In this document: positions 1-11,900 of the stretch, one piece after another
How positions within the stretch are numbered: position 1 is the first letter of the stretch
Layout: the number at the start of each line of letters is the position of its first letter
NCBI GenBank assembly: GCA_964200075.2
Contig: CAXNAA020000187.1
Coordinates: 1-24,878, forward strand
Direction: 5' to 3'
From: Sphacelaria rigidula
Lineage: Eukaryota > Phaeophyceae > Sphacelariales
DNA length: 24,878 nucleotides
The notes under the pieces: generated by a model
The model's database searches: none
Told to the model about the DNA's origin: nothing
Seen by the model: the letters and a program-made list of their open reading frames with translations, nothing else
Position numbers and translations under genes: made by a program

Positions 1-867
1 CGATTACCACTATCGCTCGAGAGACTCGCATCATCGATGATACTAGCATGTACCCAATTTTCCATGTATGTTGTCCCGGAACACCGACAGCTGCGGAGAA
101 ATTTCGCCTCTTCTTGCTTTCTTGATGCGAGATCAATTACTCTCTGCCTCTCTGTTTGGACAAGACGCGCGTCTGTGCAGTGAAGAACACGTTGAAAAAC
201 ATGGCAATGTTCCCGTCACCGCTACTACTGTACTCTGTCACACACATGCCAGCATGGGTGGTACTGCGGCAATAACAACAGATAGATCAAAATTTGAACT
301 TGAGGGGTGTTATTTATCGTTGATCTGCTCCGACGTCCCCAAGTCGGGCAGGCGAGCAGAACAGCGTGCCACACGCCAGTTGAGGGGGGTTCTTGAGATC
401 GAACACTCTAGGGACCTCTTAGACATGCAGAGTGAAGAAATATACCTATGGTGGTGACTCAACTGTTGCTAGCGTGGCGCATGGGCAATCTGCAACACAC
501 ATACGGTAGTCGCGTGGACGGCTCGGTACAGCACGAGTAGCTTCCCATGAGTAATAATTATTCCGATGTCAGAAGGGCATGGATTATCACAACTAGGGAG
601 GAGAGACGAGAGTGCTCTACGATCAACCGCATGTCGTTGCATTCGAGATCGGTAGCAGTTGTTGTTAGTGATTATGATGATGATGGAGGCAGTGGTCGTG
701 TTGTTCGTGTTGTTATTGTTGTTGCCTGTAGTTGCGGGCAGCCATGCGTGCACACGTGATCATGAAACGAGTGCCGATGATAACGGAGTAGCAATGGTTC
801 TGCGAGCCGTTGTATTGCGTGAGAGAACCGCGTGCTTAGAGGACCGCATCGGAATATCAACAACCCT

Positions 868-910
868 ATGGTTAGGGTTAGGGTCGGTGTAGGTGTTGGG
901 GTTAGGGTCA
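868..910 (+). repeat. Interstitial telomere-like TTAGGG tract
   Basis: Two perfect TTAGGG units followed by degenerate G/T-rich units and another GGGTTAGGG. Such tracts mark old telomere healing or insertion events; here there is too little to claim a chromosome end. Confidence 0.6.
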
Positions 911-958
911 GGGACGTTGTACCTGCAGGGACTGACCCGATTGGTTTTGAAAAATGTA

Positions 959-1058
959 ATGACTCGAGCGCACGAGTCATGCTTGTTGTAAAAAAAAGTA
1001 ATGACTCAAGCGCACGAGTCATGCTGTAAAAAAGTAATAACTCGAGCGCACGAGTCAT
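959..1058. repeat. Three tandem palindromic hairpin units
   Basis: Copies of a 22-nt inverted repeat at 959-980, 1001-1022 and 1037-1058. Each arm is ATGACTCG/CGAGTCAT (8 bp) around AGCGCA, separated by A-rich spacers of 20 and 14 nt. Copy 2 has CA for CG in the left arm and copy 3 has ATAACTCG, so each lost one arm pair. The arms contain TGACTC, the half of a bZIP (AP-1/Gcn4-type) site. Confidence 0.75.
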
Positions 1059-1109
1059 GCTCGTTGTGTTTTCGAAAAACATCAACGAGTGCACACGTCT
1101 CGACGAGTG

Positions 1110-1240
1110 ATGGCTCGTCCGACGTATGAAACCTTCATTCCAGAGTGGGATGACCCAGCCGAGACCATTCCGCTCTCACCACCGGAAAACTCGATTGAGC
1201 TGGTCTGGCATGCATTGATATCTGTGAACATCGTCGTACA
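1110..1240 (+). CDS. Candidate first or internal exon of unidentified gene
   Basis: Reads MARPTYETFIPEWDDPAETI and continues to LVWHALISVNIVV, then meets a perfect donor CA|GTAAGT; without splicing it stops at once (CAG TAA). Amino-acid make-up looks protein-like, but I cannot name the family. It ends in phase 2, which suits the segment at 1677-1749. The gene would be convergent with IleRS. The start codon is a guess; upstream exons are possible. Confidence 0.35.
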
Positions 1241-1676
1241 GTAAGTACCGTAGGTACGCGACTTTTGAATGTATCCGATAGAACCGAACTCAGGACGAGA
1301 TGTCTTTCAAACCAGCACGAGATCCCTACCCCTCCTACAGTGCCTGTGCAAATTCCTCCACTAGAAGCTAATCGCAATTTTGACCATTATCAACGTTCAA
1401 CATCCGTAGTCTTGGCGCTGGTGGGGAAAATGCAAATCCCCACCTCGTATGTCTTTTCTCATCATGAAATGAGTTCTTCTTGGTCTTACATATCATCTAC
1501 ACGTAGTGATCAAGAGTTGACGGCATTTTCGGTAGATCCAAGAGAAGAGCGCTGCTGTGAGAGTGGCTTTCGTCATTCACCTTAACTTGGCCATTTCCTC
1601 CTTCCCTTGCCGTGCCTACACCACAAGTGCTCACATAACACGTCAATACCCTGCTCAAGGACATGAAGTACTCCAG

Positions 1677-1749
1677 CGGCAAGCTACTGCAGAAAGCTTA
1701 CCAGGCCTCACGGAAGGATATTACGAAACCGAAGGGATATATTCACTAG
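1677..1749 (+). CDS. Candidate terminal exon of the same unidentified gene
   Basis: After TCCAG the frame reads GKLLQKAYQASRKDITKPKG then YIH and TAG; phase 2 fits the donor at 1240. An alternative acceptor CTCAAG at 1659 opens the same frame earlier (DMKYSSGKLLQ) but in phase 0, which does not fit that donor. The segment is lysine-rich and coding-like; the family is not recognised. Confidence 0.3.
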
Positions 1750-2551
1750 TTGACCACTTCCTGTCTCAATCGTATCCTCTACTCTCAACCTCGAAAACAA
1801 TTGTAGTCATGCTCCGAAGACGTATGTAACTGAAACCACAATTTACGTTTACATCAAACATGATACCCACGCCATGAGGACGTTGAACGTTCACCTCAGG
1901 AACACGACGACATACCATGCGTGCACGACGCATGCTCATCAGGCGAACAGTATATACACGTCTGTCGACACAATTGGACGGGGATCCGAACTCTTCGCTC
2001 TCAGATTCACGATGTCTGCGGGCTTGATGAGAGGGGAGAAAAACAACCCGTCGAGGGCGAAGAGGGGAGAAAAATAACCCTCGAAATATGTGAGAGCGTC
2101 AAAGTCACCTACTCCCATCTGATTAGTCATTGCTGCAATGTCCAGGATTTCCTTGACGTGCTGTAATCTTTGCTCCCGTCTTCATAAATAATAATACGGG
2201 AGGCATTTTCTGCGCAGGGAGCTTCAACCTGCACTTCGACACATTCATGGCGACTCATCATCAGAAACATCCTCTTCATGAAAACCAGAAGTGAATGTTC
2301 AATTGGTAACAACCTCCAATGATACCGCGCTCACGCACAAGTATCGCAATTCTCATTTCTACGGAACGCATGCCCGGGTCAAAAATCACCACAGAGTATT
2401 CATCATCATCTCTCAAGAGGCACATCCTGACCAAACCAAGAAGTTATTTTTTACAGTGCAACACTACACGTGATGGTAACAAGAATTTCACCCCAAAAAA
2501 TGAACAAAAGCAATCAAAGTGAAGCATACTACACCACATTTTAGTCTAAAA
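1750..2551. other. Spacer between candidate gene and IleRS 3' end
   Basis: Presumably holds the IleRS 3' UTR (minus strand, from 2551 downward). A short imperfect tandem duplication with GAGGGGAGAAAAA lies at about 2030-2085. Nothing else recognised. Confidence 0.4.
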
Positions 2552-2908
2552 TCATAAAGCCCACTCGAGATCTTTCGGTCGACTTTGCCGCACCGCTGCT
2601 CGCGCGTCCAGGAAGTAATCTTCGCCTAATGCTACGGTTACGGTCCCCGCCCCAACAGTCAAATCCAACGACGGCTTCGCCTCGTTTCGCAACCTGTCGT
2701 AGTCGAGCGACGACAACAGTTGCGATGCCACCGTCGGATCCACCCCGGCAGCGGAACACTTCACTTCGAGGGTGGCCTGGACATTCGAGTGGTTGAGAAC
2801 ATCGGGAGTGTTTCGCGTTAGAGAAGGGGAGGGGTGGAAGCACGGCTCATGAAATTCGCCAGGCAGCAGATCCGGCACCATTACACTGAGAACTATTTCA
2901 CGGCCACC
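2552..2908 (-). CDS. IARS1: IleRS exon 24, terminal (residues 1096-1213)
   Basis: Encodes [20 protein letters not shown] through to ...RPKDLEWAL and a TGA stop. Acceptor AAGCAG|GGT. Family members carry variable appended C-terminal domains; this tail is about 50 residues shorter overall than in animals and I do not recognise its fold. No AATAAA is visible in the few hundred bases downstream of the stop. Confidence 0.9.
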   Translation of the reverse strand, partial: GGREIVLSVMVPDLLPGEFHEPCFHPSPSLTRNTPDVLNHSNVQATLEVKCSAAGVDPTVASQLLSSLDYDRLRNEAKPSLDLTVGAGTVTVALGEDYFLDARAAVRQSRPKDLEWAL

Positions 2909-5900
2909 CTGCTTCGGCACTGGGTACTAACGGCGTTACAGTCAAACGAGAGATACATGGACCATTACTACTTCGATGCAACTCAAAAAGCTGGAGCAAA
3001 AAAAATAAAAACGTGTCGATGACGCAAATAGAAGCACTGCATCATATATGAAGAAGCACCATGTGAACTCACAGTTAAACGTGACGTTGCTCACCTTGTT
3101 GATCGACACGCATGGTCTGGTCAAGAAAGTGGTGAAATCCTCAACTCCAGACTCTTCCGTCACCGAAAAACTATCTCGCCCAACGGCTACCGCGTACGGA
3201 GGCATAAGAGACACAGGCAAGGGCAAGCACCGCACAGCATCCGCCACCAGAGCTGCGTTCGCCGCCACGGCTTTTTTCGCTGCTTTCCCTTTCGTATCGT
3301 CTTGGAAGAACACCTGTGGACAAGAAAGACGCGGATTGATTCGTCACGTTTTGCGGCCAAAATCACTATATTTTGGACGATGAAACCAACGTCCAGCGAG
3401 GGAAAAACTCATTTACGTAGTACGAGAAGTTATCTCACCTCCACGACCTCGCCGACTTGTAGACCAGCTTTTTTGCGCAGTTTCTGGATACGACTGACGA
3501 TCTCCCGTGACAGCTTTTGAGAGAGCAACTGCTCAAGGACACCACGAAAAAGGCGACGCACGTGACAATGTTTGTAATTGATCATGACGGAGGGAGTAGA
3601 GGAGTGGAGAGGAGGCCAGCTCGGAAATATCATGTCAACATATGATATCATACCAGGTGGCATGATTTGAACGGCCAGCCAAGAGTACTGCATCAAGCAG
3701 TGAAAAATAAATCACAGCGGCACACATGTGCGACGATCTTTCTCATCTCCTGTGAGGATGGTATTACTCCTGCTAGGATACGGCATACGTTTGAGTTTGG
3801 TTCTTTGTGAGGATTTTTTCAAGGATAACATGGAGCTCGTTGTACGGGGTTCACTCCATGTGACTTTCTCGGTCAATGAGGTATGTACCAAGAGGTGAAC
3901 AAAACATCATTCGCCAACCCTGTCGGGATACACGACCAAGAAAAAACAGTCATACATGTGAGCCATGTGCATCGCGTGGTGGTGCTTCCTCTGGCACTTT
4001 GACTCGGTCACCTTTTCGTCTTGCCGGGTGTCCAATACAACCATGAGTTTCCCATCCTCAGACACGGCCGCCTCGTACACTTCTTCATCCCCGTTGAACC
4101 CACGCTTCAGCATCAAGTCATCTCCTGCCAGCGTTTCCCCGCTCACTTCAATGCTGCCTCCCTGTTCCATGTACAAAACGTTCGTGTACACATGCAGGAG
4201 CGAGAGGAATGATGCCAAAATTTTGAAGTCGACTCTTGTGATGTATCACAGGTGAGGCGTCGACTCCAGTGGTTGTGTGAGCTCACGAGTGATATAAAAT
4301 CACTTGCTCCAAATGCAATGCGCCACAGTCATATCATGTGGTTACCTCCAGCAACGGCCACAGAGCGTCCGTACCAAGCTTGGCCAGCTCCTTCTTCACA
4401 CCACCGATCTTGCTGCCTAGCCGCTTGCCCAGCACCTTATTATTCGCCTCTGCCGTAAGCGTGCACCACGCCTTTTCGTCGGCTTCCAACTTCACCTGCT
4501 CCACCAAAATCCACGTGAGGTCGGCGTAACATCAGAAAAAGGAACCCAACACTGAAACAGCATGCGAGTCAGCAAACTGACGGTCATCAAAAAGCCGGTG
4601 GCTGTGGCGTGGCACCCTGGTGTACGAAACCTGCATGAAACCTGTTTCGCTCACAACATGTCTCTCACACTTTCTCAAATTTGGGCCAGAGGAAGTTGGC
4701 ACGGAGGAAGCGAAGCGTGGTACAATCGAAGTGTCGGACCGAAAACTGTGGGCAGACCGAATTACAGAGTACGCCCTCACCTCCCACGCATTTAGCTCCC
4801 CCTTCACATATAGCTGCAGCTTCTCGAGCGCTTGCAATGTGGTCCCATCCTTGCAAACGATAGTTACTCCTTTCACGGGAGTTTTGAGCGAAATACTGCG
4901 TTTGTCGCGAGCGTTCCGGCCGAGGTTGATGACCGTCTGCATCGAGCCCATGTCGGCTTCCGTTCGCTCGTCCACCCTGCATGAAACGTCATCGAAACAT
5001 GAGAGGGGATATATACCTCACCATCAGATCCTTACGGGAATAAAAAAAACATTAGTGTCATGGGACGGATTCAGGGAACACGAAATCATGGGCGACTCAT
5101 CGGGACGAAACGAAGAGTAAGTTATTACCTAGCCTCGTCGACGGGCGGGATCATCAGCATGTGTACCGAGCTGGCCCGACCGGGGGCATCTTCGGCGACG
5201 GACGTGCTATCTCGATCTGGGTGGCACTTCCGGAGGCTGAGGTATGTGTACTCCGAGAAGAACGGCGTGATAGGAGCCATCAGAACCGACATCGTTGTCA
5301 GCACTTCGTACATGCAGTATAGCCCTGGAAAAAAAATAACGCAGCAAAATCGAGTGTGGACATGATGCCTGATCGTGATCATGACTGTCTCATTTCATTC
5401 ATGTTCACGTCACCGTCGCCCTTTCGGGGTAATCCTCGGAATGACAGAAAAAGGTCTCGAGAATATTCTCATCCCTGTATATATCCCCTATATTACCTGA
5501 GTGTATTATTTCACCACAAAAATGGCCTGTTACGAGGAAAAAGCTCAATCTTTACATGTGTAGATCTCGGACGGCTTTGCTTCAAATTTCGACAGGTGAC
5601 CGTTATCAGCGGTTTTCCGCGTGTCACAGAAGTCATTTTGTGAGCAAATCTTCATCGACCTATATCACTCGAGTGATGAACTTCAATGCCTGAGGCGCCC
5701 ACGTGATCAACCCTCAGATCAGCGCAAAGATTGCTCTTTCGAAAGAGAACGGCATCACACGCAGGGTGGAGTTCAAGTTTGAGATTCTCACGGCGGGCGA
5801 CGGAAACGGAGCAGACACTTGGTCTCCCAGATCGGAAGGTCTCAGACGACTTTGCTACAAGTATCGACAGGTGACCGTTATCAGCGGTGTTCCGCGTGTC

Positions 5901-8900
5901 ACAGAAGTCATTTTTGTGGGCAAATCTTCACCGACCTCACGATTTACACGGTATGAACCAAGTCTGGCACCCAATATGAGTTCGGGACGGCCGAAGACAT
6001 CGCGTCATCTCCGGCCTCAAGAAAGTGAATATGTTGGATTCATGAATTTATACGAATATCTTCGTCCACACAGGCTCGGATTACCACGAGAACCGCAGTC
6101 AAAACTTCGCCGAACTTGCCCATCAGCGCAACACTTTGTAGTGAGATAGGGAGACACGCAGGTAAAGGAAAAGTCCGCCGCCTCCTTCACGAGCTACCGA
6201 CAAGCGGTAGAAATCACGTTTCCCAAATCAGCAGGTCTCAGACGGCTTTGCTTCAAGTTTCGACATGTGACCGTTATCAGCGGTGTTCCGCGTGTCACAG
6301 AAGTCATTATTGTGGGCAAATCTTCACCGACCTCACTATTTTCACGTCTCGAATCAGCATCACGTCGACGTTATGCGGGACGGCCGAACATGTTGGGTTT
6401 CACGAATATCTTCACGGCAGTACACGTGGACTCGAAGAACCCAAAAACGTCGACGTTACGCAGGACGGCCGAGCATGTTCGGTTTCACCAACAGATCCAT
6501 GGCAATGCACATGGACTCGAAAAGCCACAAAAACTGCTGTCAACACGACGGTACGGAAACACGAAATAGGTTGACCCTGACGTAGATCTCAGATGAATGT
6601 GCTCAATCTCTCGATAAGTAACCATCATCTGCGGTATTCCGCGTCGCATAAGTCAAAATTGTACGCAAATCTCGCCCGACCTTAAACTTCTTCATATCTC
6701 GCTCCTCATTTGTCTCACAGATCAAGAAGCAGATATTACTGAATTCCCTCACTTGCACACGTATATACTGGTAATGGAATGGACGTTCCCAGGAATCCAG
6801 GTCCCGGACGAATTTGCGTCGATTCCGCCATTACACCCTGGCTCGAAGAAACACGGCAACCGCTGTCATAACGGCGTTCCCCATGAAACGAAATAGGTTG
6901 ACCATGAGGTAGATCTCAGATGAATATGCTCGAACTCTCGACATGTGCCCGTTATCAGCGGTATTCCGCGTCGCAGAAGTCAAAATTGTACGCAAATCTT
7001 CACTGACCTTATATCCTTCCATCAGATCTCGTAACTCACTGACCTCAAATACATAATATCAACTCAAAACATGACAATAAATCCTCCCTCTCACGCGTCA
7101 ATACCGAGGATGGAATGGACGTTTCCAGAGAATTCACGTCTCAGGGTGAATTTGCGTCGATTCACCCGTCACATCCTGGCTCGAAGAACCACAAAAATCG
7201 CATTCATAACAGCGTTCCCCAAAAAAGAAATAGGTTGACCATGAGGTAGATCTCAGATGAATGTGCTCAAACTCTCGACATGTGCCCGTTATCAGCGGTA
7301 TTCCGCGTCGCAGAAGTCAAAATTGTACGCAAATCTTCACTGACCTTGAATATTTTCATCGAATGTCGTAACTGATTGACCCCAAGTACATAATTTGAGG
7401 ACATGCAATAAATCTTCCCTCTTGCACACGTGAATACTGGGGATGAAATGGACGTTTCCGAGAATTTACGTATCGGATGAATTTGCATCCATCCCCCTAT
7501 TACACCCTAGCTTGAAGTACACCACGAAATCGCTGTCAGAACGGCGTTGCTTAAGAAACGAAATAGATTGATCGTGAGGTAGATCTCAGATGAATGTGCT
7601 CGAACTCTCGACATGTGTCCGTTATCAGCGGTATTCCGCGTCGCAGAAGACAAAATTGTACGCAAATCTTCACTGACCTTGAATGTACCATCTCATCTCG
7701 CAACTCATCAACCTTGAAATATAATGTGAACGTAAGACATGACAATGAATCTCCCCCTCCCACCCGTAGATACTCAAGGTAGAGATGAAAGGAACGTTCC
7801 GAGAGTACGGGTCTGGGGACGAATATCACGGATTCCCTCGTACACCCGGGCTCGAAGCGTCGCAGTAGTCAAACTTGTACGCCAATCTATCAACCTTGAA
7901 TCCTTTCATGAAATCCCTCACCAACTAGCGTCCAAATTGATCAAAAAGACATGACACGACGTTGCCCTCCTCGCACTTGTGAATATATCAGTTGGAGATG
8001 GAAGGAACGTTTCAACAGCGTAGGAAGGTCTCAACGGATTTGCATGGATTCCGGACCTTGTCCAGCGTCACACGAGTCATTCCACGAAAAATCTCGAGTG
8101 ATATGGAACCCCATCAAGCACGATTGCACGTCATAGATCGGAACAGGATTACCAACATGGGATGAAAAGATGGAAAATGGGTTCACGACACGGTTGGAAA
8201 AACAGTTTGTTATACCTGTCGTCGCGCTCTCCGTGCCCTCCGCGCCCTTCAGTCGATTGCGGTTTAATCGAACATACCAGTTGGTGAGTTGCTCAATGAA
8301 TCCCACCAACCGCGGCACAACTGTGTACAGACGGTATGCCTTCATTTCGTTGTGCACGAACTATGTCAGGAACAAGGACACGAACGAGAGAAAGGAGGGA
8401 AGGCGGGCCGGCGATGATCGAGGAACCATGTACTTCATGACATGAGATAATTTGGCGACGACCTTCACTCGTCACATTTTCACGATCATTACTTTCCATC
8501 CATCAAAGGCTGGACCGGATCAGTAGCAAAGCATGACCGCGGGGACTTCACACATATGGGCGCGTTCCGAACAAGACATTCCAAAACTGTCAAGTATCCA
8601 TGGCACTACGCACAGGGTTGCCTGTTGCAGTACACTGCAGCCCATGGTAACACGACATTCCTCCCTGCCCCACACATGAAACGCACATGATACAACATCG
8701 AATCATGGCTTGGCTACAGGATATTCCAAGTCAAGGTTGGACGAGGAAAACAAATCCAAGAGTGAACAAAGTCAAAACGGTCTGATGAATCACTACACAC
8801 CTGCACGAGACCCTGCAGCGCCGTGAGGATCCAAGCATCCATCACGTTCGTCGACGCCGCAGCAGCCTGAGGGTTTGGCTCGAACTTCTTGCCGCAAGTC

Positions 8901-11900
8901 ATTTCCAGCCGACGAGCCTTCCGAGAAAGTGCCACACACATGTGCGGAAAACAACGGTTTTCGAACTTGTTGAAAACTTCAAAGACGAGATTGGTCAAAA
9001 GATGCCTGGGGGATATTGGCGATTCAACTGGCAACACACGTGGTGTTCAGGGGCGAGACTGGAAACTAGGTCACGCCGTCGAACGGTCGCGAGAGGGTAG
9101 GAGTAAAATTGAAGCACAACTACATGGGCTGTACCGGTGGAGATGCGACAGTTGTCATCAGAACACGGGATCCTCTCAAGCCAACAAGTCTGGGTGGAGG
9201 GTACGAGGAGGACTTGAGTCTGCTGCATCGAACAACTGTCAGAAAAAAAAAAAATCACGCCGGACGTCATAGATGTAAATATGTATCCCTGTTGATAACT
9301 GTACACATCTGAAGCAGTGAGTCATTCACGGAACAAGCTTCCGGGAACCAAACAAACCGAGCCGTCGCCGTATCTCGGCACTCGAACGTTCGAGTCCAAA
9401 GTCGGAAGCCGAGTCAGGCAGCAAAACGTCACACCTGCTGCACGAAGAACCGGAAGGCATTGAACCATGGCAGCAAAACGTCTCGGACGGTCGCCTGCAC
9501 TCCCTCTTCCTTGAACTTCAGCGTCTCCGCACGGACCACAGGAGAGTTGATGAGGTACAGTCGGAGCGCGTCCGCGCCATGCGCGTTGATGACGGTCATG
9601 GGATCTAGATCACAAAAAACAGCGTAACAGGGAAAAGGAGGAAGAAAATACACGAGCCCCACAATATTCGAGTCAGGAAACTGGTCCGTAGTCCACCTAC
9701 CCATTTCGTTATCCACGCCATTTATAGCGAGGTCTTCAGATGGGTTGCAGAAAATTCAAGACTCCCCTCAACTTCAAGGTAAAACTGTTCCAACTGCCAC
9801 GAAAGCCACCTCACGATAGGCTTTCCTATAACATCGATCAAGGAAAGAATTGCATGGGTATTTGAAATATCATCAGGATGTGTCATCACGCCGGGAACGA
9901 CGGGTGCCATTTTCACCTGGATAGTTTTTCAGCCTCTTGCTCATCTTCCGGCCATCTGCAGCAAGCACGAGGCCGTTGACGATGAGGTTCTTGTACGCGG
10001 GTTTGTCGAACAGTGCAGCGGCCAGCACTGTCAAGGTGTAGAACCACCCTCTCGTCTGCACAGGCGTGTCATCATTCACGTCACCGGACACGGGAAAGAT
10101 AAATCTCAACGAATTTTGACAACACCACCACACGGAGAGGCAGAACAAGCAGGTAAATCGAAACTGGCATCAATTTGTTGGGTATGAGTTTAGGCCACCT
10201 CATCAACACGTTCACACGCTTTCACGCACGAACGAATTATCATACGACAGAGGCTAACCTCGATCAACCGACCAACATGTTCAAGCGGTGCTGCCGCGGA
10301 GTATTGTGGCTCTGGTCGCCTCCGTACACACCTGGTCCAGACCCTCGGCCACGAAGTCCGCCGGGAAGTTCCGCTCAAATTTATCCTTGTTCTCGAAGGG
10401 GTAATGCAACTGCGCATACGGCATGGATCCAGACTCGAACCAGCAGTCGAACACCTGCAGCACCAAACCGCGCGACATATGCGAGAGAACCAAAAGAAAC
10501 AGGTCAGGCAAAGCAGTCGATAAAACGATTTCAACCTGGGCTTTCCTGCCGACATCGTGCGTTTGTCAACGATGAAAAAGCGCAGGTCATCTCAGCTCGG
10601 AGACATCCCAGGGATTAATCTTCAGGTTCGACCTCGTCAGGAAGAAATACTAGACTGCAGAGAGTCAGCTGATAAGCTCCCATCATGAAGGTTCGGATCC
10701 TCACCTCATCGACTCTCTTCAGGTCCCCTTTGCCTTCCTTGGAAGGAATCGTAATGTGGTCCACGGACTCCCGGTGAAGATCCGTCACCTGCAGGACACA
10801 CCGGAAACGTCTACAATTTAAGATGGGTGTAGAGCTTTGTTTTCGTGCTTACAACTGGCCCTTTCAACATCTCAGCGCATCGTTGTGCATGTGGTATGGT
10901 CAAAAGACCAGCGAATAGCTGGCTACACCCCGTTCATACTGTCAAACAAGGGTGCTGACGAGCAAAACTGCGGCAGAAAAATGGTGCACGAAGATATCAC
11001 TCGCGACGACGTTCTTGACAATTCCTGCTCGCCAGGACAATGTGACACATCGGGAAAAAAATCGTTTGAAGCAAAAACATCGACTGTTCCACGAAGGTTT
11101 TGCCCAATGTACGCGAGAAATGCCAGGACGTGGCAGAAATCGCACCCAGGGTCACACTCGATTAGAGAATCATTTCTGATTCGCTGCCCCATTCTTACAC
11201 AAGATCCAAAGTTAGATAAGCTCTGCAGAGTTTCATCTTCCTGTGTATTTCAGGTTTAGAAGGTTTCCTGACCTCCACACCAGAGAGTTCCTTGAGCTCA
11301 GCGATAGATCCCACGGCAACCATCTCCTCGCCATCCTCGCTGACCCACATGGGCATCGGTGTGCCCCAGAACCGGTTGCGAGACACAGCCCAATCCTTTG
11401 CACCTTCCAGCCTGCACATCATGAAGGGGAACATGTCGAAACAACAGGTAACAGCGCGAAAGTATATGGTTCTGTGTAAGGGCATGTTAAGTATTTTGTT
11501 AGGCAGCGTGACTCCATGTAGCTACGTCACCATGATGAAAGGCAGCAGATACCCCACGTTTCGCCGGACAAACGAAAATCATCAACAACCTTTGAACTTG
11601 TGCTCGCGAAAAGAGAAAATATCATGAATTCACGGAGGGGATTCGCATGATGACGGGAAAAAATTTCTCACCAGTTTTGGAATCGTTTCTCCTTCACGAA
11701 AGACGGGACCCAGTACGAGACTTCGTTGCACGCGAGGAGTCTGTCCCGGATGGACTCGACGGCCACGAACCACGATGGCACAGCCTTGTAGATCAGTGGT
11801 GTGTCGGATCGCCAGCAGAACGGGTAGCTGTCGTCACATGAGAATGAGGTGAGGAATGGCAGTTCACATGCATGTGATGCGATGTGAGATCAAGAACTGT

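Larger units (their letters stand above)
1..1109. other. Left flank, no convincing gene
   Basis: A 129-codon plus-strand ORF at 68-457 has no recognisable motif and is not supported. The stretch 660-730 is rich in GTT/GAT triplets. Telomere-like repeats and three hairpins (listed separately) occupy 868-1058. Confidence 0.5.
5325..8215 (-). other. IARS1: IleRS intron 17 (2,891 nt)
   Basis: Longest intron, GTATAA...T8CCAG, between [13 protein letters not shown] and GLYCMYEV. Most of it is the tandem array listed separately. All ORFs inside change frame between repeat copies, so they are not taken as genes. Confidence 0.92.

Noticed and set aside
68-457. 129-codon plus-strand ORF at the left end
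   Set aside because: No recognisable motif, no splice or context support, and composition not clearly coding.
1939-2312. Minus-strand exon reading HVKEILDIAAMTNQMG near 2106-2161
   Set aside because: Only 16 residues between weak splice sites, overlapped by other frames and lying in the likely IleRS 3' UTR; chance is the simpler explanation.
4620-5120. 166-codon plus-strand ORF
   Set aside because: Antisense shadow of IleRS exon 19 and its flanking introns.
6116-6585. Overlapping plus-strand ORFs of 100-152 codons in intron 17
   Set aside because: They lie in the tandem array, overlap each other in different frames and do not keep frame between repeat units.
7267-7829. Minus-strand ORFs sharing [20 protein letters not shown]-like peptides
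   Set aside because: The shared peptide comes from the array's repeated core; frame differs between units and the region is spliced out of IleRS.
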